Origin: Gaiellasilicea sp963765705
Lineage (GTDB): Bacteria > Actinomycetota > Thermoleophilia > Gaiellales > Gaiellaceae
Assembly (NCBI GenBank): GCA_963765705.1
Contig: CAVXXJ010000011.1
Span: forward strand, 620,001-684,000
Direction: 5' to 3'
DNA: 64,000 bases
This document shows positions 48,839 through 56,377 of this stretch, in pieces; within the stretch, counting starts at the first letter, position 1, and every line of letters starts with the position of its first letter. The position numbers were made by a program, and so were the translations under genes. The notes under the pieces were generated by a model. The model was not told the origin of the DNA and made no database searches. It saw only the letters and a list, made by a program, of their open reading frames with translations.

Positions 48839-49927
48839 TCAGGCGGGCGCAGTCGCGAGCCGCCGCGTCTGCCAGCGGCGCGCCGAGAACGCCGTGCCGG
48901 CGATCGCAGCCGCCAGCACGAAGACGACCGCGTCGCCCTTCGGGAGGCGGGTTACGAGCTCCATCAGCGCCCCGACCGCGGCCGCGCAGGGGATCGTCAT
49001 GATCCAGGCGATCACGATGTTCCCGGCGACGCCCCAGCGGACCGCCGAGAGCCGTCGTGAGGCGCCGGCGCCCATGACGCAGCCGGAGATCGTGTGCGTC
49101 GTCGAGACCGGGAAGCCGAAGTGCGCGGTCGTCCAGAGAATCGAAGCGCACGCCGTCTGCGCGGCGAAGCCCTGTGGCGGATCGAGCTTGGCGATCCTCG
49201 TGCCGAGCGTCTTGATGATCCGCCAGCCGCCTGCGTAGGTTCCGGCGCCCATCGCCAGGGCGGCGCTGACGATCACCCAGAGCGGCGGGTCCGCGTCCGG
49301 TGCGAGATGCCCGCCGGCGACGAGTGCGAGCGCGATGATCCCCATCGTCTTCTGCGCGTCGTTCGTGCCGTGCGTGAACGCGACGAAGCCGCCGGACACG
49401 AGCTGCAGCCGGCGGAAGACGCGGTTGATGTTGCCCGGTGAGCGGCGCCGGATCAACCAGGTGATCGAGAGCATCAGCACCGCCGCGAGAAAGAGCCCTG
49501 CGAACGGCGCGATCAGCGAGGGGATCAGGACCTTCTCCTTGAGCCCACCCCACTTGACCACGTCGAAGCCGGCGGCCGCGGTGGCGGAGCCGAGGACGCC
49601 GCCGATCAGGGCATGGCTCGAGCTCGACGGCAGCCCGAGATACCAGGTGACGAGGTTCCACGTGATCGCGCCGACGAGCCCGGCCAGGACGACGTCGAGC
49701 GTGATCGCGTCGGCGTTGACGATCCCCTTCGCGATCGTGGCGGCGACCTCGAGCGAGACGAAGGCGCCGATGACGTTGAGCACCGCGGCGCTGAGCACGG
49801 CAGCCCGCGGCGACAGCGCCCGGGTCGAGACGCTCGTCGCGATCGAGTTGGCCGTGTCGTGGAACCCGTTCGTGAAGTCGAAGAAGAGCGCGACCGCGAC
49901 CACCGCGACCAGCGTCAGTTCGTTCAC
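48839..49927 (-). CDS. pit: low-affinity inorganic phosphate transporter (PiT family)
   Basis: The 362-aa carrier has about ten membrane helices and the duplicated PiT signature: FFDFTNGFHDTANSIATSVS near the N-terminus and FVAFTHGTNDAQKTMGIIAL in the middle, with PVSTTHTISGCVMGAG and GLPSSSSHALIGGVLGSATA. It cotransports metal-phosphate with protons or sodium. The start is GTG 49927, overlapping the DUF47 gene stop by 4 bp, the standard DUF47-Pit pairing. Confidence 0.94.
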   Translation of the reverse strand: MNELTLVAVVAVALFFDFTNGFHDTANSIATSVSTRALSPRAAVLSAAVLNVIGAFVSLEVAATIAKGIVNADAITLDVVLAGLVGAITWNLVTWYLGLPSSSSHALIGGVLGSATAAAGFDVVKWGGLKEKVLIPSLIAPFAGLFLAAVLMLSITWLIRRRSPGNINRVFRRLQLVSGGFVAFTHGTNDAQKTMGIIALALVAGGHLAPDADPPLWVIVSAALAMGAGTYAGGWRIIKTLGTRIAKLDPPQGFAAQTACASILWTTAHFGFPVSTTHTISGCVMGAGASRRLSAVRWGVAGNIVIAWIMTIPCAAAVGALMELVTRLPKGDAVVFVLAAAIAGTAFSARRWQTRRLATAPA

Positions 49928-50544
49928 GCGTTCTTGACTGCGATGTTCGCGATCACGTTCGCCGCCGTCTCGCACGAATCGATGGCCCGCTCGAGGCCCT
50001 CGTACACGTCCTTCCAGCGAATCACGATCAGCGGGTCGATCCGGTCGTCGCGGAAGAGGGCGGCGATGGCGTCGTGGACGATCCGGTCGCCCTCGTCCTC
50101 GAGCCGCTTCAGCTCGACGAGCGGCTGCTGGATCCCGCGGAGCCCCTTCAGCCGCGTCAGCGCGACCGAGAGCTGCTCGACGGCAAGGACGAGGATGTTG
50201 CACTGCTCGACGGCGTGCTTCGTCGTCGACTCGATCCCGTAGAGCTCGAGCAGGTCGCTGACCTCCTCGATGTAGTCGACGACGTCGTCGAGCTTCGTCG
50301 CGAGCTCGTAGATGTCCTCGCGGTCGAACGGCGTCACGTACTGCGTGTTCAGCAGCGTGATCAGCTCGCGCGTGATCTCGTCGCCTGCGGTCTCGATCGA
50401 CTTCACGTCCGCCTGCGTGACCTGGGAGTTGGGGTAGTCCCGGAAGCGGATCTCCGCCTGCCGCGCGGCTTCGAGCGCGTTCGCGCCGGCACGGGCGAAG
50501 AGGTCGTAGAACTCGGTCGGGCGGGGGACGAGGCTGAGGCGCAC
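49924..50544 (-). CDS. DUF47/PhoU-like accessory protein of Pit
   Basis: The 206-aa helical protein resembles PhoU domains: YDLFARAGANALEAARQAEI, KSIETAGDEITRELITLLNT, FDREDIYELATKLDDVVDYI and LKRLEDEGDRIVHDAIAALF are typical of the Pit accessory (DUF47, YkaA) family. It is thought to regulate the adjacent Pit carrier. It starts at GTG 50544 and is preceded by a two-unit PHO-box-like sequence. Confidence 0.92.
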   Translation of the reverse strand: MRLSLVPRPTEFYDLFARAGANALEAARQAEIRFRDYPNSQVTQADVKSIETAGDEITRELITLLNTQYVTPFDREDIYELATKLDDVVDYIEEVSDLLELYGIESTTKHAVEQCNILVLAVEQLSVALTRLKGLRGIQQPLVELKRLEDEGDRIVHDAIAALFRDDRIDPLIVIRWKDVYEGLERAIDSCETAANVIANIAVKNA

Positions 50545-50553
50545 GAGGCCGCT

Positions 50554-50575
50554 GTTTACCAGATGTTCACGACGC
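50554..50575 (+). promoter_or_regulatory. two-unit PHO-box-like repeat before the DUF47-pit operon
   Basis: GTTTACC (50554) and GTTCACG (50565) begin consecutive 11-nt units. They are on the strand opposite to the DUF47 gene, 10-31 bp before its start, so binding here could block rather than activate transcription. Confidence 0.45.
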
Positions 50576-50591
50576 CCTGTTCGGGCAGCCG

Positions 50592-51650
50592 TCAGGCGAG
50601 CGCGTCGAGCAGCATGCTCTGGAAGTTCGCGATCAGGTGCTCGGACTCGCCCATCAACCGGCCGTGCTCGAGGCCGCCGCCGCGCAGGCCCTTCTGGACG
50701 CGCTCGACCAGGACGGTGTCCTCGGCGCCCACCTGGCTGTCGAATTCGAGCATGTCGTCGATCCAGGACTGCTCGACGTCCGGGCCGACGAAGTAGTCGA
50801 GGAAGCGGGCGGTCCGCTCCGGGCCGGTGGGCACGATCTGCCCGACCGAGAGGTTCGGGTAGCCGGGCATGATGTTCAGCGTCAGGTTCGGCCACAGGAA
50901 GTGGAACTGCCCGCGCGCGATCGGGCCGCGCGGGTCGAAATCGCCCTTCCAGGTCTCGCGGACGTGCCCGTACTGCGTCGAGAAGGTTCCGCTCTGCTCG
51001 AGCACGTAGGCGTCGACCGAGACGTCGACGACCTTCGAGAAGCCCGGATGCGCGACCTGGCAGTGGTAGCACTCGAGGAAGTTCTCGCTGCAGACCTTCC
51101 AGTTCGCCTCGTACTCGCCGGACGAGCGGTCGAGGAAGCGGAGCGAGTCGACGTCGACGCCCGACGCGGCGACGCGCTCGGGCAGCTCGCCGAGCGTGTC
51201 TGCGAGCGGCGCCGCGTCGCCGTCCGGGTTGACGAAGACGAACGGGCCCCAGGAGTCGACCGAGGCCGGCACGAGGCCGAGGTCGGCCTTGTCGAAGCCG
51301 GGCTCGCGCTCGGAGCGCGGCGCCGCGCGGAGCGAGCCGTCGAGGTTGTAGGTCCAGGCGTGGTAGGGGCACTGGAGGGTCTCGCGCTTTCCCTCGCCTT
51401 CGCAGACGAGCGAGCCGCGGTGGCGGCACACGTTCAGAAAGGCGCGGAGGTCCGCTTCCTTGTCGCGCAGGACGACGATCGGCACCCCGCCCAGGTCGCA
51501 GGTGAAGAACGCTCCCGGCTCGGCAACCTGGTCGATGCGGCCGGCGTACTGCCACGTGCGCCGAAAGATCCGGTCCCGCTCGAGCCGCAGCACGGCCGGG
51601 TCGGAGTACCAGTCGAACGGGATCGTCCGGCCGTCGGCGAGCGTTGCCAT
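50592..51650 (-). CDS. Rieske ring-hydroxylating oxygenase alpha subunit
   Basis: The 352-aa protein has a Rieske [2Fe-2S] site (Cys75-x-His77 in NVCRHRGSLV and Cys94-x2-His97 in LQCPYHAWT) and a catalytic domain with the mononuclear iron ligands His196 and His201 in ENFLECYHCQVAHPGF. Family members are terminal oxygenases acting on aromatics, betaines or carnitine; the carnitine/choline-type similarity (YPNLSVGQIVPTGPERT) is suggestive only. No reductase is adjacent. The start has a TAGATT hexamer 7 nt upstream. Confidence 0.92.
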   Translation of the reverse strand: MATLADGRTIPFDWYSDPAVLRLERDRIFRRTWQYAGRIDQVAEPGAFFTCDLGGVPIVVLRDKEADLRAFLNVCRHRGSLVCEGEGKRETLQCPYHAWTYNLDGSLRAAPRSEREPGFDKADLGLVPASVDSWGPFVFVNPDGDAAPLADTLGELPERVAASGVDVDSLRFLDRSSGEYEANWKVCSENFLECYHCQVAHPGFSKVVDVSVDAYVLEQSGTFSTQYGHVRETWKGDFDPRGPIARGQFHFLWPNLTLNIMPGYPNLSVGQIVPTGPERTARFLDYFVGPDVEQSWIDDMLEFDSQVGAEDTVLVERVQKGLRGGGLEHGRLMGESEHLIANFQSMLLDALA

Positions 51651-51657
51651 GCCTGGG

Positions 51658-51663
51658 AATCTA
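51658..51663 (-). promoter_or_regulatory. candidate leaderless -10 hexamer (TAGATT) for the Rieske gene
   Basis: On the minus strand TAGATT is followed by CCCAGGC and ATG 51650. The hexamer overlaps the stop codon of the upstream DUF1206 gene. Confidence 0.42.
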
Positions 51664-52479
51664 GATGCGGCGGTAGCGCGCCTGCACGAGGCAGTAGAGC
51701 GCGTAGGCGAGCAGGCCGACCGCGACGGCGCCGAGCAGAGGGCCGCCGTACGGCGCCTGGGCCACCTCGAGCAGGGCGCCGTCGAGCCCTCTCGCCTGCT
51801 TCGAGTTGTACTCCCAGGCTGCTCTGAAGAGGAAGGCGCCGATCAGACCGAAGACGACCATCCGCGCGAGGTGGCCGAGGATGCCGACCGCGTTCGCGCC
51901 CATCTCCTCGGCATCGCTCATCTCGCCGGTCTTGAGCTTCTTGTTGAACTTGCACGTGACAGCGCGCCAGCCGTTGAACGCAGCCGCGCCGATGAAGGCG
52001 ATGGCCGCCGCATAGACGAGGTAGCGCCCGAACGGGCGCTCGAACACTCCCGCCGTCGTCTTCTGCTCGTTCCCGTTGCCACTGCCGTTGCCGACGAGGA
52101 CCGAGACCGTCAATGCACAGAGCAAGCCGTACCAGCCCGCCTTGCCGAGCGCCGCGGCGCGCTTGACGAGCCCTTTGGCACCTTCGCCCTCGCTGTCCCG
52201 GTCGAGAATGCCTTGCGCCAGCCGCCAGAGTGCGTAGGCAGCGAGGCCGCACGCAAGCAGCACGAGCAACATCTTTCCGAACCGCTGCTCGGCGATCGTG
52301 CGCAGCGCGCCGCCCTTGTCGGGGCTCTCCTCACGCCCGCCGCGCGCAACCTGGATCGCGAGCACTCCGATCACGCCGTAGAGAACCGCCTTCGCGACGA
52401 GTCCCACACGGCCGAGCCGCTCGACCCACCGGCTCTTGCCCGCGCGCCGGCCCTTCGCAGCAATCGACCCCGTGCTCAC
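51661..52479 (-). CDS. DUF1206 integral membrane protein
   Basis: The 272-aa protein has six membrane helices in three similar pairs: VGLVAKAVLYGVIGVLAIQV and MLLVLLACGLAAYALWRLAQ, GKAGWYGLLCALTVSVLVGN and YLVYAAAIAFIGAAAFNGWR, then MVVFGLIGAFLFRAAWEYNS and LLGAVAVGLLAYALYCLVQA. This threefold arrangement is the DUF1206 family, common in actinobacteria and of unknown function. I start at GTG 52479. It lies 11 bp before the Rieske gene start. Confidence 0.86.
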   Translation of the reverse strand: MSTGSIAAKGRRAGKSRWVERLGRVGLVAKAVLYGVIGVLAIQVARGGREESPDKGGALRTIAEQRFGKMLLVLLACGLAAYALWRLAQGILDRDSEGEGAKGLVKRAAALGKAGWYGLLCALTVSVLVGNGSGNGNEQKTTAGVFERPFGRYLVYAAAIAFIGAAAFNGWRAVTCKFNKKLKTGEMSDAEEMGANAVGILGHLARMVVFGLIGAFLFRAAWEYNSKQARGLDGALLEVAQAPYGGPLLGAVAVGLLAYALYCLVQARYRRI

Positions 52480-52514
52480 GGCGTTTTTCTTCCCGCCCCA
52501 GCCGGTTCTCAAGC

Positions 52515-52520
52515 TACAAC
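52515..52520 (+). promoter_or_regulatory. candidate leaderless -10 hexamer (TACAAC)
   Basis: TACAAC is followed by TAGGGC and GTG 52527, the same spacing and nearly the same bases as in front of korA. Confidence 0.45.
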
Positions 52521-52526
52521 TAGGGC

Positions 52527-54263
52527 GTGCGTCCTGCCGCCGTGCTCGCTGCCGTCTGCGCCGCTCTGATCCTGCCGGGTACTGCGCTCGCACGCGAGTG
52601 CGGCATCCCCGACTCGAATCCGCTCTGGGTCGACTACGCGGCACACGACTCGCCGATGCCGCACAAGCCGGGGCTGACGCTCGCGTTCACCTCCGGTACC
52701 GAGAAGCCCGCCGAGGCACGAGCCGCCGGCGCCGCGACCGTTTTCTTCGATCTCAACTTCAACAACCGCGTCGGGACGCCGACCGTCCCGACCGACCCGA
52801 CGACGATCGTGGGGCGAGCAGACCGCCTATTCGACTTCGCAGTCACCGTGTCCGGCTGCAGCACGCCGTGGATCGCGCTGAACGAGCTCTTCGGGGCGCA
52901 GACGCCGACACCCTGGACGCCGACGACCGCGCAGTACCGTGCGAACACGCTCGCGCTCGTCCGGCAGCTGGCCGCGCGTGGCGCCAGGGTGTTCATGAAT
53001 ATCGCCAACCCGCCGTTCACCGGCGGCGACGCAGCGCAGTGGTGGCGCGACCTCGCGTCGGTGGCCGTCCTGATCCGGCAGGTCTACTTCACCTCGCCGA
53101 ACGTGCCCAGGCTGCACGCGCTCGGCCCGGTCCGCGCCAGTCGGCAAATGCGGACCGGGATGCGCGGCGTGGTCCGGCGCTTCACCGAGATCGGGATTCC
53201 GGCGAGCCGCGTCGCCCTCCAGCTCCAGTTCCAGTCGGCGCCGGGCACGGGCGGCCGCGAGGGGTTGCAGCCGCGCGCGAAGTGGCTCGAGATCGTCAAG
53301 CTGCAGGCGCTTGCCGCCCAGCGCGTCACGAGAGAGCTCCAGACGCACTCGATCTGGTCGTGGGGCTGGGCGACGTACAGCCAGGCGGGGATCGACCCCG
53401 ACAAGGGGGAAGCGGCGTGCGTCTACCTCTGGGCGCGCGACCAGAGCCTCTGCAGCGGCCCCGGCGCCGCAGGCCCCGCGATGGATGCGTCGCTGACGGT
53501 CGGCCAGCTCGAACAGCTTGCTCCCGGTGTCGTCTGCCAGCTTCCCGCCGGGCAGATCCGCGAGAGCGCGGTGGCGCCGCTCGCGCGTGCGATCGGAGAC
53601 CGCGACATCGCCGAGAGCGTCGTGCTCGAGCGGCTCCTGCTCCAGCAGGAGGTCGAGCTCGACGCGCATGCGGTGCTCACGGCCGAGCTCTCGTTCGTCG
53701 ACGACCACTTTCGCGGGAGCGTGCCGTCGTACCTCGCTGCGCTCGCCCGGGTCAGGCTGACGCGGACGGCCGCGAGAGGACTGCTCCTCGACGACCTGCG
53801 ACGCGATGGCGTCCGGAGCAGGTTCCGGCCGCGTGCTCCGAGCGCGGCCGCGATCGCGGAGTTCCACGTCACCTACGCCGGGTTGCAGGCACGCCTGGTC
53901 GAGACCGTCCGCCCTGTCGAATGGCTCGGCTTCCGTAACCGCGGGCTCGCTGTCGAGACGTTCGCCCCGGCGAAGATCTTCGCGCTCCCGCGCCGCGGCT
54001 CGGTGCGCACGATCCACGGGCTCATCCAGGTGACACCGCTCGCCGACACGGTCTTTCTCGGCGCGGTCCCGCTGCCGGACGCGCGCGCGGCGATCGTGGC
54101 GTCGCTCAACCGCTTCGCGCGGGTCTCGGCCTATGAGAACTGGCTCGCGAAGGCGCAGGAGCGGGCGCTCGACGAGGCAACGTGCGTCGGCGACCGGCTT
54201 CCTTCCCCTGCTGCGCTGACGCTGGACGACTTGCTGCCGTTCGTCGTCTCGCCGACCGACTGA
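52527..54263 (+). CDS. secreted protein of unknown function
   Basis: The 578-aa precursor has a Sec signal peptide (RPAAVLAAVCAALILPGTAL, ALA). The mature N-terminal 300 residues look like a TIM-barrel glycosidase-like fold without an obvious catalytic pair: AATVFFDLNFNNRVGTPTVP, PWIALNELFGAQTPTPW, ARVFMNIANPPFTGG, QTHSIWSWGWATYS and ACVYLWARDQSLC. The C-terminal 200 residues are helical with SurA/peptidyl-prolyl-isomerase-like features (SYLAALARVRLTRTAARGLL, HGLIQVTPLADTVFL). The pattern recurs, as I recall, in Thermoleophilia. It is convergent with an exported tail-tube-like gene. Confidence 0.72.
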   Translation: MRPAAVLAAVCAALILPGTALARECGIPDSNPLWVDYAAHDSPMPHKPGLTLAFTSGTEKPAEARAAGAATVFFDLNFNNRVGTPTVPTDPTTIVGRADRLFDFAVTVSGCSTPWIALNELFGAQTPTPWTPTTAQYRANTLALVRQLAARGARVFMNIANPPFTGGDAAQWWRDLASVAVLIRQVYFTSPNVPRLHALGPVRASRQMRTGMRGVVRRFTEIGIPASRVALQLQFQSAPGTGGREGLQPRAKWLEIVKLQALAAQRVTRELQTHSIWSWGWATYSQAGIDPDKGEAACVYLWARDQSLCSGPGAAGPAMDASLTVGQLEQLAPGVVCQLPAGQIRESAVAPLARAIGDRDIAESVVLERLLLQQEVELDAHAVLTAELSFVDDHFRGSVPSYLAALARVRLTRTAARGLLLDDLRRDGVRSRFRPRAPSAAAIAEFHVTYAGLQARLVETVRPVEWLGFRNRGLAVETFAPAKIFALPRRGSVRTIHGLIQVTPLADTVFLGAVPLPDARAAIVASLNRFARVSAYENWLAKAQERALDEATCVGDRLPSPAALTLDDLLPFVVSPTD

Positions 54264-54273
54264 ACCGGCCGGA

Positions 54274-54301
54274 ACGGCTTCCTCGCGGCCGAGGAAGCCG
54301 T
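54274..54301. terminator. bidirectional 12-bp hairpin terminator
   Basis: ACGGCTTCCTCG (54274-54285) pairs perfectly with 54290-54301 around CGGC, between two convergent genes. Confidence 0.85.
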
Positions 54302-54315
54302 CCCGGTCGCTCAGG

Positions 54316-54858
54316 TCAGACCGAGACCCGCTGGATGAACTCGCAGGTCATCGTCACGGTCTCCATCAACACCTGGCTTGCGCCTGCAGTCAACGTGTTG
54401 ATCTCGAGCTTCGCCGGCCACGCGTCGGTCAGGTGGTAGCGGGCGACGGGCTCACCGGCCGCGTTGTAGGCAACCAGCGACACGTTTTTCTTTGCGGCGG
54501 CAACGTCACCCAGAAGCACGAGCTCGTGCCACGCGGCCATCTCGATGTTCCGCGTCATGCCTCGCTTGAGCGTGACCGTCGGCGGGGTCCGCTTGCCGGG
54601 CAGCTTGATCAGCGTCTCGCCGCCGCCCCGGGTGATCAGCTCGAGCTCGTCGATGTTGAAGCCCGACGAGATGCCCGCGAGCTCCGAGAACGACGCGATC
54701 GAATGGCCGTCGATCGAGAGCTCGAACCGGGCGGCCGTCAGCGCGTCGCCGTCCGGCGGCGCCGCGGCACCCTGGGACGCCGAGGTCCAGGCTCCGATCC
54801 CACCCGCGGCGAGGGCCGCCACGCCGACGAGCAAGGCGAGCAATGTGCGCGACTTCAT
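54316..54858 (-). CDS. exported T4 gp19-like (phage tail tube) protein
   Basis: The 180-aa protein begins with a membrane/signal segment (RTLLALLVGVAALAAGGIGA) and a short Ala-rich stretch. From residue 43 it is a gp19-type tail-tube domain: FELSIDGHSIASFSELAGIS, LITRGGGETLIKLPGKRTPP, VTLKRGMTRNIEMAAWHELV and VARYHLTDAWPAKLEINTLT, ending VLMETVTMTCEFIQ. Tail-tube proteins of contractile phages and injection systems normally have no signal peptide. No sheath, baseplate or spike gene lies nearby. A good ribosome site precedes ATG 54858. It may be a domesticated, surface-located tube protein. Confidence 0.86.
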   Translation of the reverse strand: MKSRTLLALLVGVAALAAGGIGAWTSASQGAAAPPDGDALTAARFELSIDGHSIASFSELAGISSGFNIDELELITRGGGETLIKLPGKRTPPTVTLKRGMTRNIEMAAWHELVLLGDVAAAKKNVSLVAYNAAGEPVARYHLTDAWPAKLEINTLTAGASQVLMETVTMTCEFIQRVSV

Positions 54859-54918
54859 CCTGCTCCTCCTCCTTCGATTGAGACGACATTAGAAGGGAGC
54901 GTGAGGCGAGCGCTAGTC

Positions 54919-55080
54919 GGAGGGTTTGGCGAAATATCGGCTGAGTCGCCGGGCCGCGCTGGACGCCCCGATGCGCGTCCTCGGTCGCGCCGATAGCACC
55001 GGCTATCGGCGACTCCCTGCGTCCTTGCCTCGGAACGCCCAGCACGCCCCGGCAACGAGCGACATTCCGCCAAACCCTCC
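54919..55080. mobile_element. 162-bp element with 22-bp terminal inverted repeats (MITE-like)
   Basis: The left end (54919-54940) begins GGAGGGTTTGGCG and the right end (55059-55080) is its inverted copy with 19 of 22 positions identical. In the middle is a palindrome, CGCCGATAG and CTATCGGCG at 54988-55011 around 6 nt. It has no coding capacity of its own. The right end supplies the G of the TAG stop codon of the tag gene, suggesting that insertion ended that reading frame. No clear target duplication longer than 2-3 bp. Confidence 0.6.
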
Positions 55081-55631
55081 TAGCCGTCCGTACGGATGAA
55101 GCAGTCCAACGTGTGGTCGTTCACGAGCCCCGCCGACTGCATGAAGGCGTAGCACGTGGTCGGGCCGATGAAGCGGAAGCCGCGACGCTTCAGCTCCTTG
55201 CTCATCGCCGCCGACTCGTGGGTCTGTGCGGGGATCTCCGTATCGGTGCGAAACGCGTTCACGCGCGTCTCGCCGCCGACGAACGACCAGAGCAGGTCGT
55301 CCAGCGGCACGTCGAGCGCGAGCGCGGCTCGTGCGTTTCCGATCACCGCTTCGATCTTGCCGCGGTGGCGGACGATCCCCGCGTCGCCGAGGAGCCGCTC
55401 GACATCGCGTTCGCCGAAGCGCGCGATCGCCTCGACGTCCCAGTCGGCGAACGCGGCGCGATACCCCTCTCGCTTGCGCAGGATCGTCGACCAGGAGAGC
55501 CCGGCCTGGGCCCCCTCCAGGTTCAACAGCTCGAAGAGCTTCCTCTCGCCCCGTTCGGGCACGCCCCACTCGTCGTCGTGGTAGGCGACGTAGAGCGGAT
55601 CAGCGAGCGGTACCCAGGCGCAGCGGGTCAT
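55080..55631 (-). CDS. tag: DNA-3-methyladenine glycosylase I
   Basis: The 183-aa enzyme excises 3-methyladenine from DNA. TRCAWV at the N-terminus provides one zinc-binding Cys; YVAYHDDEWGVPERGERKLF and LLNLEGAQAGLSWSTILRKR are strongly conserved Tag blocks; GPTTCYAFMQSAGLVNDHTL and DCF end the protein with further His/Cys ligands. ATG 55631 fits both the family start and a TAACGT hexamer 7 nt upstream. The stop codon is at the border of the inverted-repeat element. Confidence 0.95.
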   Translation of the reverse strand: MTRCAWVPLADPLYVAYHDDEWGVPERGERKLFELLNLEGAQAGLSWSTILRKREGYRAAFADWDVEAIARFGERDVERLLGDAGIVRHRGKIEAVIGNARAALALDVPLDDLLWSFVGGETRVNAFRTDTEIPAQTHESAAMSKELKRRGFRFIGPTTCYAFMQSAGLVNDHTLDCFIRTDG

Positions 55632-55638
55632 TAGTGGC

Positions 55639-55644
55639 ACGTTA
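55639..55644 (-). promoter_or_regulatory. candidate leaderless -10 hexamer (TAACGT) for tag
   Basis: On the minus strand TAACGT is followed by GCCACTA and ATG 55631. Confidence 0.42.
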
Positions 55645-55678
55645 GTCCGTCGTGAGAGCCTCGCTCCACTCTGCGGCC

Positions 55679-56368
55679 ATGAAAGCTCTCGCTCTCACTC
55701 TGATTGCAACGTTCACTCTGGTCGCCGACGGCTCGGCCGGCCAGACGCGCAAGCTCCCACCCGAGACCGTCCGCGGGCTCGCGCACCTGCTCGACCAGTA
55801 TCCGACCGTGTCGGTCGCGTCCCCGGCCGAGCGCGCCGCGGCGCAAACGCTGCTCCGCACCCTGCGGACGGCCGCGCAGCGCTGGCGCGACCCGAAGGCC
55901 GCGGCGCGCGCAGGCTTCAACACGCGGCGTCCGTACCGAAAGCTGGGCGAGACGCGGGTGATGTGGTTCCACGCGGAGCATCGCCGCTGGTCGCACGACG
56001 GGATCTATCTCAATCCGCGCCGGCCCGAGGTGATCATCTACGCCGACGTCCCCGCGAAGCCCCTCGTCCTCGTCGGCGTCATGTTCAGCATGCCGCGCGG
56101 CGAGCACGGACCGACGCCGGGCGGTCCGATCACGCGCTGGCACTGGCACCGCGTCTGCGCCAAGGGCGACAAGCGCGGACTGACGCCGCGTTCCGACGGG
56201 AGCTGCCCGCCCGGCGCGACGATGCGGAACGGCAGCGAGATGATGCACGTCTGGTTCACCTACGACCTGCGCAGCGGCTACGCGATCCACGCGCCCGAGC
56301 ACGACCTGTGCGTCGCCCGCAAGCTCCCGCCCGACCGCTGCGACCACACGCAGCACGCGCATGGCTGA
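55679..56368 (+). CDS. secreted protein with His/Trp-rich motifs, unknown function
   Basis: The 229-aa precursor has a Sec signal peptide (KALALTLIATFTLVADGSAG). The mature part has a helical front (ASPAERAAAQTLLRTLRTAA), then EVIIYADVPAKPLVLVGVMF, PGGPITRWHWHRVCAKGD, MMHVWFTYDLRSGYAIHAPE and four Cys that could form two disulfides. The HWH and MMHVWF motifs are reminiscent of metal sites. I do not recognise an enzyme family. It is divergent from tag and convergent with the large regulator. Confidence 0.68.
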   Translation: MKALALTLIATFTLVADGSAGQTRKLPPETVRGLAHLLDQYPTVSVASPAERAAAQTLLRTLRTAAQRWRDPKAAARAGFNTRRPYRKLGETRVMWFHAEHRRWSHDGIYLNPRRPEVIIYADVPAKPLVLVGVMFSMPRGEHGPTPGGPITRWHWHRVCAKGDKRGLTPRSDGSCPPGATMRNGSEMMHVWFTYDLRSGYAIHAPEHDLCVARKLPPDRCDHTQHAHG

Positions 56369-56377
56369 GCGCCTGAG

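Noticed and set aside
52436..53938. 500-aa plus-strand frame overlapping the secreted gene
   Set aside because: Arg-rich shadow of the 52527 gene in another frame, with no signal peptide or domain.
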